Below, in pieces: positions 6,361 to 16,800 of a stretch of 36,499 nucleotides of DNA. The stretch lies in the NCBI GenBank assembly GCA_018816765.1, contig JAHIUX010000034.1, positions 1 through 36,499 of the forward strand, given 5' to 3'. Position numbers and translations under genes: made by a program. The notes below the pieces were generated by a model. The model worked only from the letters and a program-made list of their open reading frames with translations, had not been told where the DNA came from and searched no databases. This DNA comes from Bacteroidota bacterium (GTDB lineage: Bacteria > Bacteroidota > Bacteroidia > Bacteroidales > F082). Every line of letters begins with the position of its first letter. Within the stretch, counting starts at the first letter, position 1.

Positions 6361-9300
6361 CCATTTTGCTTGCGCTTGGACTCAGTGTGTTTGCCCAATC
6401 GCCACACGGCACTGAGCTGAAAATCAGCTGCAGCGACTGCCACCACTCCGAAGGCTGGAAGCTGAAGGAGGGCAGTTATAGCTTCGATCATCAGAAGACA
6501 AGCTTTCCCCTCGTCGGGCAGCATCAGATGATCAACTGCAAGGCCTGCCACCCCAGCCTTGTGTTTCAGGAAGCCCAGCCCGACTGCATTTCATGCCACA
6601 CCGACATCCACCAGCAAACAGTGGGACCTGATTGCGCCAGGTGTCATACGCCGGAATCATGGCTGGTGAGTAACATCACCGCGATGCATCAGATAAGCCG
6701 GTTCCCGCTCTCAGGTGCGCACCGCATTGCCGAATGCAGCGATTGCCACAAGTCGGCCTCGAACCTCGTTTTCGAACCCTTGGGAGTCGATTGTTTCGAC
6801 TGCCACGAACAGGACTATCAGGGTGCCAAAAACCCCAATCACCTCGATGGCAACTTCTCGACCAACTGCACCGACTGCCACAACATCAACGCCTTCTCAT
6901 GGAGTGGGGCAGGGATCAACCACGCCTTCTTCCCCCTCGAAAAAGGGCACGACATCAACGATTGCAGCCGCTGCCACCTGCCCGGAAATGATTACAACAA
7001 TATCTCGGCTGAATGTTTTTCGTGCCACCAGCCCGACTATCAGCAAACAACAAATCCGAACCATACAGCCAGCGGTTTCCCTACGGATTGTGCTGAATGC
7101 CACACCCTCGATCCGGGATGGAAGCCTGCCAGCATGAAAAATCATGATGCGGAATATTTCCCGATTTATTCGGGCAAACATGCCGGTGAGTGGGATAAAT
7201 GCACCGATTGCCACACCACACCATCGAATTTCGCTGTGTTCAGCTGCATTGCCTGCCACGAACATAACCAAAGCGACATGAACGGCGAACATGACGAAGT
7301 ACAGGGTTATGTGTATGAAAGCCAGGCCTGTTTCGAATGTCACCCTACCGGAGATGCTGAAAACACCTTTAACCATGCCACTTCTAGCTTTCCGCTTACG
7401 GGAGCGCACCTGACCACTTCCTGTGCCGACTGCCACACTGCAGGCTACACCGGAACTTCGACAATTTGCAAGGATTGCCACACCCCCGACTATGATGCTT
7501 CGGGCAACCCTGCTCACAGTGAACTCGGGCTTGCCTTCACCTGCGAGGATTGTCATACAACAGAACCCGACTGGCAGCCGGCCTCTTTTCCCGTACACAA
7601 TGAATATTTCACCCTGTCGGGTGCTCACCTCATCATCGCCAACAATTGTTTCGACTGTCATGAAGGCAATTACACGAGCACCCCAAACCTGTGCTTCGGT
7701 TGCCATGCCGACGATTACAGCCAAACATCGAACCCACCGCATGAGTCGGCACAATTTTCGACTGCCTGCGAAACCTGCCATTCGGATATTGCCTGGCAAC
7801 CCTCGACCTTTGACCACGATGGACAGTATTTCCCGGTTTATTCGGGCAAACACCAGGGTGAATGGAATGAATGCGTGGAATGCCATACAAACCCGACGAA
7901 TTATGCCGTGTTCAGCTGCATTGATTGTCATGAGCACAACAAGGCCGAAACCGACGAAAAACACAATGGTGTTGGAGGCTATGTGTATGAAAGTCAAGCT
8001 TGTTATGCCTGTCACCCAACAGGAAATGCGGAAGATGGGTTCGACCATAACCTGACCCAGTTCCCACTAACCGGTGCCCACACCTCTGTGGAATGCATTG
8101 GCTGTCATGCCAACGGCTACACCGGAACCACCACCGTTTGTGGCGATTGTCACGCTGACCAGTTTAACCAGACCACCAACCCCAATCACCAGTCGATTGG
8201 TATACCGAATACCTGCGAAACCTGCCATTCCACCCAACCGGGCTGGCAGCCGGCCACCTTCCCCATCCATGAAAACTATTACCCATTGACAGGCGCTCAC
8301 CTGGGCATTGCCTCCGACTGTTTTGCCTGTCACCAGGATAATTACAACAACACACCCAATGCCTGTCTTGGCTGTCACACAACCCAATACAACCTGACAA
8401 GCAATCCGAATCACACGGCCATTGGGATACCCAATACCTGCGAAGAGTGCCACACAACCAATCCCGACTGGAACCCGGCCACCTTCCCGATTCACAGCAA
8501 CTACTATGTGTTGCAGGGCGCTCACCTGACGATTGCCAACCAGTGTATCGATTGTCACAACGGCAATTACAACAGCACACCGAATAGCTGTTTTGGCTGT
8601 CACGAAACCGATTACAACCAAACCACCAATCCGCCCCATGCGACAGCACAGTTTCCGACAGACTGTGAAGCCTGCCATACTCAGAGTGTCTGGCAGCCAT
8701 CAACATTTAACCATGATGGCGAGTATTTCCCGATTTATTCGGGCAAGCACCAGGGAGAATGGACACAATGTGCAGAATGCCATACAACGCCATCGAATTA
8801 CGGACTGTTTAGTTGCATCGATTGCCATGAGCACAACAAACCCGACACCGATGATCAACACCAGGGTGTTGGCGGTTATACCTACGAAAGCCAGGCTTGC
8901 TATGCCTGTCACCCGACCGGCAATGCGGATGATGGATTTGACCATAACCAAACCCAGTTTCCGCTCACAGGCGCCCATATGAACCTTGAATGCATCAGCT
9001 GTCATGCCAACGGGTACACCGGCACCACAACCATTTGTGCTGACTGTCATGCCGATCAGTTTTCGCAGACTTCCAACCCTGACCACCAGGCCATCGGTAT
9101 CCCGAACAATTGCGAAACCTGCCACTCGACACAGCCCGGCTGGTCGCCCGCATCGTTTCCAATCCACGATAACTACTACGCACTCACCGGGGCGCATCAA
9201 CCCATCGCTTCCGACTGTTTTGCCTGCCATCAGGGCGATTACAACAACACACCCAATGCCTGTCTGGGATGTCATATCACCCAGTACAACCAGTCAGTAA

Positions 9301-9860
9301 ACCCCAATCACATTGCCATTGGTATTCCGAATAATTGCGAGGAGTGCCATACCACCAATCCCGACTGGCAGCCTGCTGCATTCCCAATCCATAACAACTA
9401 TTATGTGTTGCAGGGAGCGCACCTGGCCATTGCAAACCAATGTGCCGATTGTCATCACGGCGATTACAACAACACCCCCAACAGCTGTTATGGCTGTCAC
9501 CAGTCCGACTATAACCAGGCCAACGATCCGCCACATGCCTCAGCGCAGTTCCCGACGGATTGCGAAATGTGCCACACCCAAAATGCCTGGACACCTTCGA
9601 CTTTCGATCATGACAACCAATATTTCCCCATTTACTCAGGTCAGCACCAGGGCGAGTGGAATACCTGCACCGATTGTCATACCAATCCTTCCAATTATGC
9701 CATCTTCACCTGCATCACCTGCCACACCCAGGCTGAAACGGCAGAGGAGCATGATGGAGTATCAGGCTATTCATGGAACTCCGAAGCTTGCCTGAACTGT
9801 CATCCGGATGGTTCGGCTGAGGGTGATAAGCAGCATAGATTTATGTACCAGAACAACTAA
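6339..9860 (+). CDS. 46-heme giant multiheme cytochrome c
   Basis: This 1173-residue exported protein has a signal peptide (MRSLSFITILLALGLSVFAQ) and 46 CxxCH motifs by my count, one per about 25 residues. The rest of the chain is rich in H, N, T and Y and poor in hydrophobic stretches. It has no lipobox cysteine, no membrane anchor and no T9SS sorting domain, so how it would reach the cell surface is not obvious. Most of the length is built from three super-repeats (see the repeat entry). The ATG lies inside the preceding cytochrome gene (22-base overlap), so synthesis is probably coupled. A beta-barrel gene follows after 11 bases. The likely role is long-range electron transfer at or beyond the outer membrane. 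Family assignment below the multiheme level is not possible by eye. Confidence 0.9.
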   Translation: MRSLSFITILLALGLSVFAQSPHGTELKISCSDCHHSEGWKLKEGSYSFDHQKTSFPLVGQHQMINCKACHPSLVFQEAQPDCISCHTDIHQQTVGPDCARCHTPESWLVSNITAMHQISRFPLSGAHRIAECSDCHKSASNLVFEPLGVDCFDCHEQDYQGAKNPNHLDGNFSTNCTDCHNINAFSWSGAGINHAFFPLEKGHDINDCSRCHLPGNDYNNISAECFSCHQPDYQQTTNPNHTASGFPTDCAECHTLDPGWKPASMKNHDAEYFPIYSGKHAGEWDKCTDCHTTPSNFAVFSCIACHEHNQSDMNGEHDEVQGYVYESQACFECHPTGDAENTFNHATSSFPLTGAHLTTSCADCHTAGYTGTSTICKDCHTPDYDASGNPAHSELGLAFTCEDCHTTEPDWQPASFPVHNEYFTLSGAHLIIANNCFDCHEGNYTSTPNLCFGCHADDYSQTSNPPHESAQFSTACETCHSDIAWQPSTFDHDGQYFPVYSGKHQGEWNECVECHTNPTNYAVFSCIDCHEHNKAETDEKHNGVGGYVYESQACYACHPTGNAEDGFDHNLTQFPLTGAHTSVECIGCHANGYTGTTTVCGDCHADQFNQTTNPNHQSIGIPNTCETCHSTQPGWQPATFPIHENYYPLTGAHLGIASDCFACHQDNYNNTPNACLGCHTTQYNLTSNPNHTAIGIPNTCEECHTTNPDWNPATFPIHSNYYVLQGAHLTIANQCIDCHNGNYNSTPNSCFGCHETDYNQTTNPPHATAQFPTDCEACHTQSVWQPSTFNHDGEYFPIYSGKHQGEWTQCAECHTTPSNYGLFSCIDCHEHNKPDTDDQHQGVGGYTYESQACYACHPTGNADDGFDHNQTQFPLTGAHMNLECISCHANGYTGTTTICADCHADQFSQTSNPDHQAIGIPNNCETCHSTQPGWSPASFPIHDNYYALTGAHQPIASDCFACHQGDYNNTPNACLGCHITQYNQSVNPNHIAIGIPNNCEECHTTNPDWQPAAFPIHNNYYVLQGAHLAIANQCADCHHGDYNNTPNSCYGCHQSDYNQANDPPHASAQFPTDCEMCHTQNAWTPSTFDHDNQYFPIYSGQHQGEWNTCTDCHTNPSNYAIFTCITCHTQAETAEEHDGVSGYSWNSEACLNCHPDGSAEGDKQHRFMYQNN
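7329..9788 (+). repeat. Three in-frame super-repeats inside the 46-heme cytochrome
   Basis: The landmark ACxxCHPTGxAxxxFxH recurs at nucleotide positions 7329, 8001 and 8898, and a worn copy (ACLNCHPDGSAEG) begins at 9789. The intervals are 672, 897 and 891 bases, that is 224, 299 and 297 residues holding 9, 12 and 12 hemes. The last two units align almost residue for residue, including VLQGAHL, YFPIYSGKHQGEW and SCIDCHEHNK. The first unit is the same module lacking three hemes. This indicates growth of the protein by tandem duplication. Confidence 0.85.
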
Positions 9861-9871
9861 ACACCGCTGCC

Positions 9872-11473
9872 ATGAAACACCGAATCATCATTTTATTCAC
9901 CGGATTGTTGATGGGCCTTATGGCTCAGGCACAGCAAAGCGGCAACGAAGGCGTGGTATCATATATCACCTCACAGCATGTGTATGTGAAATTTGCTTCA
10001 ACGGATCAGATTGCCGTTGGTGATACGCTATACCTGAAACAGCAGGACCAGCTTGTGCCTGCGCTTCTGGTAAGCAGCCTGTCATCGATTTCGTGCGTGT
10101 GCGATCCCCTGACCAGCCAAAACCTGACTGTCGGACAAGGCATTCAGGCCAGAGCGAAAGCGCCAGTTGTCCCGTTGGTAGTGCCGGAAGAACCGGTCGT
10201 TCAGGCTGAGACGCTGCCACAGGCTTCGGAAGTGTTGACTGGCGACACCGCGAAGATCGATAAACAGGGGACCGATCTGAGTGGACGGATTGCCGTTGCA
10301 TCGTATACCAATTTGTCGTCCTCGCCTTCGAACAGTTCGCAACGCATGCGGTATACGCTGGCATTGAAAGCGCTCCACATCAGTGGCTCGAAATTATCGT
10401 TCGAAACCTATGTTTCTTTTGCCCATCGCAGCAACGAGTGGAGCGAGATAAAACAGGATGTGTTTAACGGACTGAAGATATACAACCTGGCGCTCAATTA
10501 CCGTTTCAATGATAAACACAGTGTATGGGTGGGACGGAAAATCAATCCAAAAATTTCGCAACTAGGTGCCTCCGACGGACTGCAGTATGAAATCAGGTTC
10601 AACGACTTCACTGCCGGGGTGGTTGCTGGTTCGCGGCCCGATTTCAACAACTATAGCCTGAACACCAAGCTCCTGCAATACGGAGGTTATCTTAGCCATG
10701 AAAAGAACCTGAAAAAGGGTTTCCTGCAATCCTCGATCGCCATCATGGAACAGAAAAACAATGGCTTTGTCGACCGCCGCTTTGCTTACCTGCAACACAC
10801 CAACTCCTTGTTGAAAAATGTGTATTTCTTTGGTTCTGTTGAGTTTGACCTCTATAAAAAACAAAACGAAGTGGTGAGTAACCAGCCCCGTTTGTCGAAT
10901 ACCTTTGTGTCGCTTCGCTACCGGGCTACAAAACAGCTCAACCTTTCGTTTTCATACAGTGCAAGGCAAAGCATCATTTATTATGAAACCTACAAAAGCC
11001 TGATCGACCGACTGCTCGAAACAGATGCGACCCAGGGTTATCAGTTGCAGGTCAATTACAAGCCCTGGCGAAAGATATCTTTTGGTGCACGCGGGGGATA
11101 CCGGTTCAGGAAATCGGATATCAAGCCTTCGCAAAACATTTATGCGTATGTAAACATAGCACAGTTGCCTGCCATTAGGGCCAACATCTTGCTTTCGGCA
11201 ACCATGCTCGAAACCAGTTACCTGAAGGGCAATATTTACAGCGCAGGCCTGACCCGCGATTTCATGTCAGGAAAATTCTACGGCTCGCTCACCTACCGCA
11301 ATGTAAACTATACATACTTCAGCAGCGAATCCACTTTAGGCCAGCATATGGCTGAGTTGAGCATGAGCTGCAGGCTGCAGAAAAAGCTTTTGCTTTCGGT
11401 GAATGTGGAAAGCACCTTCGAGAAGAAAACATCCTATAACCGCTTGTATGTGAACCTCACACAGCGGTTCTGA
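9872..11473 (+). CDS. Outer-membrane beta-barrel protein of the cytochrome operon
   Basis: This 533-residue exported protein has a signal peptide ending near residue 21 (LMGLMAQAQ). Residues about 25-85 look like a small beta-rich domain (YVKFASTDQIAVGDTLYLK) ending with CVC. A Pro/Val-rich linker follows, and from about residue 130 to the end the sequence alternates polar and hydrophobic residues with many aromatics, typical of transmembrane beta strands. It ends NLTQRF, with the C-terminal phenylalanine expected of outer-membrane barrels. As last gene of the operon, 11 bases after the 46-heme protein, it is the natural candidate for the porin that lets a cytochrome contact both sides of the outer membrane. 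There is no sequence motif I can tie to known MtrB/OmbB porins. Confidence 0.75.
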   Translation: MKHRIIILFTGLLMGLMAQAQQSGNEGVVSYITSQHVYVKFASTDQIAVGDTLYLKQQDQLVPALLVSSLSSISCVCDPLTSQNLTVGQGIQARAKAPVVPLVVPEEPVVQAETLPQASEVLTGDTAKIDKQGTDLSGRIAVASYTNLSSSPSNSSQRMRYTLALKALHISGSKLSFETYVSFAHRSNEWSEIKQDVFNGLKIYNLALNYRFNDKHSVWVGRKINPKISQLGASDGLQYEIRFNDFTAGVVAGSRPDFNNYSLNTKLLQYGGYLSHEKNLKKGFLQSSIAIMEQKNNGFVDRRFAYLQHTNSLLKNVYFFGSVEFDLYKKQNEVVSNQPRLSNTFVSLRYRATKQLNLSFSYSARQSIIYYETYKSLIDRLLETDATQGYQLQVNYKPWRKISFGARGGYRFRKSDIKPSQNIYAYVNIAQLPAIRANILLSATMLETSYLKGNIYSAGLTRDFMSGKFYGSLTYRNVNYTYFSSESTLGQHMAELSMSCRLQKKLLLSVNVESTFEKKTSYNRLYVNLTQRF

Positions 11474-11474
11474 A

Positions 11475-11519
11475 CGAAACAAAAAATGGCCGGATGAAGA
11501 TCCGGCCATTTTTTGTTCG
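11475..11519. terminator. Bidirectional rho-independent terminator
   Basis: A perfect ATGGCCGGAT / ATCCGGCCAT stem closes a GAAG loop. The stem is flanked by A6 on the left and T6 on the right, and the pairing continues through the A/T runs (one extra A on the left). It lies between two convergent genes, two bases after the beta-barrel stop, and can end transcription from both sides. Confidence 0.92.
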
Positions 11520-11569
11520 AGTATGTTTTCAGGTGAACAAACAGTCAGTTGCGCCAAAAGGCATGCAAG

Positions 11570-13453
11570 CTATTTCTGTCCGCGGTGTTTCTTGGGCCTT
11601 TTGGGCTCTTCGGCAGGCTTATCTTTGCGTTTCTTATACTTGTCGTTACCAACGGCCTGACGCTTATCATCTTTCCATGATTCTTTTCTTTTGCCTTTGT
11701 AAGGAGCGCCTTCATTTCTGTCGCCGGAAGGCCGTTTATCGTCTTTCCACGATTCATTTCGTTTTCCTTTGTAAGGCACGGCTTCGGTTCTGTCGCCGGC
11801 CAGCTCAACGCGTACGCCCCTGGTATTGGCATTTTTGTTGTTGAACGCATCGATGACGAGGTCGACGGAAAAATTATCGATTTCGACGAAAGAAAAATTT
11901 TCGAGCAGTTCGATCCGTCCGATGCTGACCTCGCGCGAACGCGTAACTTCGTTGATCAGACCGATGAGGTTCGATGGGGCCACCTTGTCTTTGCGTCCGA
12001 CGCTGAAGAACAGGCGTTTGTATCCAGAATCACCACCCGAGCGTTCGCCTCTGGCGCCCCTGCGGCCACCTTTGTCGCGGCCATAAGCCTTGCTTTCGTA
12101 TTGCTCTTTGTCGCGTCCCCGGCTTTCGTCAACATTAAGCTCCTGGGCATCGCGGTAGTATTCGAGAAAACGGTTGAACTCGAGCGAAACAAAGCGCTTG
12201 ATGATCTCTTCGCGGTCCATCCACTCAAGTTTGCGGTAGATCACCGGCAGGAAAGAGTCGATTTCTTCGTGGTTCACAGCCACTTTCTCCATACGGTCGA
12301 TGTGGTTAAACAGCTGTTTTTCGCACACCTGAACGCCGGTAGGGATTTTGGCCTTGGCAAATTCGCGGCCCACTAGCCGTTCGATGACCTTGATCTTTCC
12401 CTTTTCTTTCATATTGATGATGCTGATGCACACCCCCGTTTTGTCGGCCCTGCCGGTGCGCCCGCTGCGGTGGATATACACCTCGGGTTCGTCGGGAAGG
12501 TTATAGTTGATCACATGGGTGAGGTCGTTCACATCGAGACCGCGGGCAGCAACATCAGTAGCTACCAGCATATGGAGGTTGCCGTGCCTGAAGCGGTTCA
12601 TCACATGGTCGCGCTGTGCCTGCGAAAGGTCGCCATGCAGCGAGTCGGCATTATAGCCATCGCGGATAAGCGAGTCAGCGATTTCCTGTGTTTCGATGCG
12701 CGTGCGGCAAAAAACGATCGCATAAATGCTGGGGTTAAAGTCGGCCAGCCTTTTGAGGGCCAGGTAACGGTCCTTGGCGTGCACCAGGTAGTACATATGT
12801 TTTACGTTGGCAGTGCCTGTGTTGCGCTGGCCAACCGTTTTCAGCACAGGATTATGCATGTATTTGCTCAGGATGCGCTCTACCTGATCAGGCATGGTGG
12901 CCGAAAACAAGAGGGTGTTTTTCTCGGCGGGCATTTCCTGTAAAATGGTATCCACATCTTCCTGGAATCCCATATCGAGCATCTCATCCGCTTCGTCGAG
13001 CACCGCCCACTTAACGTATGAAAAATCGATTTTTCCGCGACGGATCATATCGTTCATACGACCGGGTGTGGCCACAATAATTTGCGGGCGATCGTACAAT
13101 TGCTTCATCTGTACATCAATTGAAGCACCACCGTAAACCGGAACAACCTTGATTTTTGGCATGAATGCAGCAAAACTGGTCAGGTCGCGGGTGATCTGAA
13201 TACATAGCTCACGGGTCGGACAAAGTACGACGGCCTGTACCTGACGCAGCGAAGGATCAATGTATTGAAGCACAGGCAATCCAAAGGCAGCCGTTTTGCC
13301 GGTTCCTGTCTGGGCCAGACCAACCAGGTCGGTTGGTTGTTGTAATAAAGCAGGAATAACAGCCGCCTGCACTGGCATTGGTTCTTTGAATCCAAGTGCT
13401 TCAACCGCCATCAGGAGGTCAGCATTCAGTCCAAGTTCTTGAAAATTAGGCAT
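11570..13453 (-). CDS. deaD: DEAD-box ATP-dependent RNA helicase (DeaD/CsdA type)
   Basis: This 627-residue protein shows the full helicase set: AQTGTGKT (residues 47-54), PTREL (79-83), TPGR (129-132), DEAD (153-156), SAT (184-186), then FCRT, ARGLDV and HRSGRTGR in the second RecA domain. A DbpA-like RNA-binding domain follows (YKRLFFSVGRKDKV onward). The C-terminus is a long basic, disordered tail containing a direct repeat (PYKGKR and ESWKDDKR, each twice). Length and order fit DeaD/CsdA, which unwinds RNA during ribosome assembly and cold adaptation. The start is the ATG at 13453. A good promoter lies 23-55 bases upstream. It is transcribed alone. Confidence 0.93.
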   Translation of the reverse strand: MPNFQELGLNADLLMAVEALGFKEPMPVQAAVIPALLQQPTDLVGLAQTGTGKTAAFGLPVLQYIDPSLRQVQAVVLCPTRELCIQITRDLTSFAAFMPKIKVVPVYGGASIDVQMKQLYDRPQIIVATPGRMNDMIRRGKIDFSYVKWAVLDEADEMLDMGFQEDVDTILQEMPAEKNTLLFSATMPDQVERILSKYMHNPVLKTVGQRNTGTANVKHMYYLVHAKDRYLALKRLADFNPSIYAIVFCRTRIETQEIADSLIRDGYNADSLHGDLSQAQRDHVMNRFRHGNLHMLVATDVAARGLDVNDLTHVINYNLPDEPEVYIHRSGRTGRADKTGVCISIINMKEKGKIKVIERLVGREFAKAKIPTGVQVCEKQLFNHIDRMEKVAVNHEEIDSFLPVIYRKLEWMDREEIIKRFVSLEFNRFLEYYRDAQELNVDESRGRDKEQYESKAYGRDKGGRRGARGERSGGDSGYKRLFFSVGRKDKVAPSNLIGLINEVTRSREVSIGRIELLENFSFVEIDNFSVDLVIDAFNNKNANTRGVRVELAGDRTEAVPYKGKRNESWKDDKRPSGDRNEGAPYKGKRKESWKDDKRQAVGNDKYKKRKDKPAEEPKRPKKHRGQK

Positions 13454-13476
13454 AAAAATATTAGAGATTTGGGCGG

Positions 13477-13509
13477 CAAAGGTACGCTTATTCGCCTTAC
13501 GAACACAAA
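13477..13509 (-). promoter_or_regulatory. Promoter of the DEAD-box helicase gene
   Basis: On the minus strand TTTG (13509-13506) is followed after 21 bases by TACCTTTG (13484-13477), an exact match to the Bacteroidota -33/-7 pattern. The helicase ATG lies 23 bases downstream. Confidence 0.75.
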
Positions 13510-13889
13510 AGATCAGTGTTTTTATCTGATTAATTCTTTTTTAAACAATCAGTTACAGAGAATTGAACCTTCAATGGCCATTTTTTTGTAATCAGTACAA
13601 CAAAATTTTCGGCTTTTCCTTATCTTTACTGCTGCAGTGAACATCGACTGAATTCAAACCGTAGCTTCTGAGAATTAGTTGAAAAGTTATTTGTGCGGTG
13701 AACTTTTGGTTTGTGTCACAGTGTATTTTCTGTTGACATGCATCACTGAAAGCAAGAATGAAACAGCCATTATCTTTTTTAACCAACCAAGTGGCCCTGT
13801 CGGTACGCTGGCAAAGCCGATGAAAGCAAATCCGCTTTTACGCATCTGCTTGCTTGTAAGCAGTATACAAAGATGAAATACGCCCTCAA
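13510..13889. other. Intergenic region between the helicase and the metal-efflux operon
   Basis: This 380-base divergent spacer contains no supported gene; a 65-codon frame at 13679-13876 starts at TTG and shows no domain. Near the efflux start there is a short hairpin, CTGCTT (13846-13851) against AAGCAG (13858-13863), 27 bases before the ATG, which could be a regulatory site. TATCTTTA at about 13620 is one base off the -7 consensus, but no matching -33 was found. Confidence 0.4.
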
Positions 13890-16800
13890 ATGATAAACAG
13901 AATTATTGAAGCAAGCCTGGGCAACAAACTGATCGTGTTGCTGGCTACTGCAACCATGGCCGGATTCGGGCTGTTTGCCTTGCTGAACATCCCCATTGGC
14001 GCCGTCCCCGACGTGACCAACAACCAGGTACAGGTGATCACCACCTCGCGAAACCTTTCCACCCTCGATGTTGAACGGTTCATCACCTACCCGGTGGAAC
14101 TCGAAATGGCCAACCTGCCCGGACTGGTCGAGATCCGATCGGTGTCGAAATTTGGCTTGTCGGTAGTGACCATTGTATTCAAAGACAATATTGGTACCTA
14201 TCTGCCGAGGCAGTTAATTGCCGAACGCATACAATCGGCTTCGGAAAACATCCCACAAGGTTTCGGTACGCCGTTCATGGGGCCGATTTCAACAGGTCTT
14301 GGCGAAATTTACCAGTACATACTCGAAGTGGATTCGGCGCACCGCGGGCAGTATACAGCCACTGACCTCCGGACGATTCAGGACTGGTTGGTTAGGCGCC
14401 AGCTATCGGGAATCCCTGGCGTGGTGGAAGTGAACACCTGGGGCGGGTACCTGAAACAATACGAAGTAGCCCTGAACCCAAATCAGCTCAAGGCAATGAA
14501 CATCAGCATCGAAGAAGTGTTCACAGCGCTCGAAAAAAACAACAGCATCGTGGGAGGCGGATACATCGAAAAAACCAACCAGAGCTATTTTATCCGAAGC
14601 GAAGGCCTGATAGGATCGATTGATGAACTGAATCAGATTGTTGTCGGTGAGCGCAATGGCGCCATCATCCGCGTCGGCGATATTGCCCGCGTGAACTTTG
14701 GAAGTGCAACCCGCTTTGGTGCCATCACAGCCAACGGCGAAGGCGAAAAAGTGCTCGGACAGGTGATGATGCTCAAAGGGGCCAATTCGAACCAGGTCAT
14801 CAGTGATGTGAAAGAACGGGTGGCCGAAGTGCAGCAAAACCTTCCTGAGGGCATACACATCAATGGTTTTCTGGAGCGCAGCGCCCTGATCAGCAAAACA
14901 ACCGCCACCATTGCCGAAAACCTGATTCTTGGCTGTCTGATTGTGATTTTTGTTGTTGTGTTGTTGCTCGGCAATATGCGGTCGGGACTTGTCATCGCCT
15001 CTGTGATACCATTAAGCTTGCTCTTTGCGCTTTCGATGATGTATGTGTTCGGCGTGGATGCCAACCTGATGAGCCTCGGCGCGATCGACTTTGGAATTAT
15101 CATCGATGGGGCTGTCATCATTGTGGAGTTTATTGCTTATCAAATCTCCCGAAACAGCAGCGAAATCATGCGCCTGACCGGTGGCGAACGCCAGGCGATG
15201 ATTGATAAAATCACGCTCAAAGGCACCAAAAAACTGACCCGGTCAGCCGTATTTGGTCAGTTGATCATCATCATTGTATTTATCCCGATACTTTCGCTCA
15301 CAGGCATTGAAGGGAAGATGTTTGGACCGATGGCACAGGTGTTTACTTTCGCGCTTTTGGGAACGATGATACTCGGATTTACTTATGTGCCGGTTGTTTC
15401 ATCGATGTTTCTGAAACCAGCCGAACAGAAGAGCAATGTATCAACGCGCCTGCTCGATCTGCTCAACCGGGCCTATGAACCATCCATCAGCTGGGCGCTG
15501 AGTCACAAGAAAATGGTGTTGATTCTGGCGTTAGGGCTGTTGACGGTGAGTGCATTCGTATTCTCCCGCATGGGCGGCGAGTTTGTACCAACCCTCGATG
15601 AGGGCGATTTCGTAATCCAACCCGTGTTTAAAACGGGCACTACCCTGAGCAACACCATTGAGCTGACCACCCATATTGAAAAGATACTGAAAACGTTCCC
15701 CGAAGTGGATCAGGTGGTGAGTCGCATCGGGGCAGCCGAGGTGCCCACCGATCCCATGTCGATGGAAGAAAGTGACATTATCATCACGCTCAAACCACCA
15801 AAAGAATGGGTTTCGGCCAAAAGCAAAGACGAACTTGCAGATAAGTTCAAGGAAGCATTGATGATTATTCCGGGCATCGATTTTGAATTTACACAACCCA
15901 TCGAAATGCGCTTCAATGAGCTGATCACTGGTACACGTGCCGACCTGGCCATCAAGATTTTTGGAGAGGACCTGGATGTACTCAACAAAACTGCCTTAAA
16001 AATCAAGTCGCTGATTGAACATATCGATGGTGCCTCCGATGTCATTGTGGAGAAGACAGCCGGTTTGCCCGAAATGTCGATTACTTACAACAGAACCAAA
16101 CTTGCCCTATACGGCCTCAATGTGGATGATGTGAACAAGGTCATTTCGATGGCCTTTGCCGGATCGAAGGCTGGAGAGATTTTCGAAGGAGAGAAACGCT
16201 TCGATCTGGTTATCCGGTATCAAAAGGAATTCCGGAATGAGATGGCACATTTGCGGAACACCTTTGTGCCCCTTCCCTCAGGAGGGCAGGTGCCACTGAG
16301 CGAAGTGGCTGATGTGAAATTTGCAAAAGGACCTGCCAAAATTTCACGCGACAACACCCACAGGCGTATTGTGGTTGGGGTGAATGTGCGTAACCGCGAC
16401 CTGGAGTCAGTGGTGAAGGATGTGAGGCAGCTCATTGCGGCAAACATAGTGCTGCCCGATGGCTATTCAATCGACTATGGCGGACAGTTCGAAAACCTGC
16501 GCTCGGCACGGGCCAGGCTCATGATTGCTGTACCCATTGCCTTGTTGTTGATATTCACCCTTTTGCACCTTGCATTTGGTTCATTCCTTGAGGCATTGAT
16601 GGTGTACACCGCCATTCCGTTATCGGCCGTGGGGGGCATCTGGCTGCTCTGGCTGCGCGACCTGCCATTCAGCATCTCAGCAGGGGTCGGATTCATTGCC
16701 TTGTTTGGTATCGCCGTGCTGAATGGCATTGTGCTGATAGAACACTTCAAAGAGTTGCGCAATCACGGCTTTACGGATACCCGACAGCTGATTATTCAGG

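Noticed and set aside
6897-8048. 383-codon antisense frame inside the 46-heme cytochrome gene
   Set aside because: It arises from the biased codons of the CxxCH repeats. Similar antisense frames recur with the repeat period, and the sense protein has 46 heme motifs and a signal peptide.
13679-13876. 65-codon frame upstream of the metal-efflux pump
   Set aside because: TTG start and no recognisable domain; better explained as leader or intergenic sequence.
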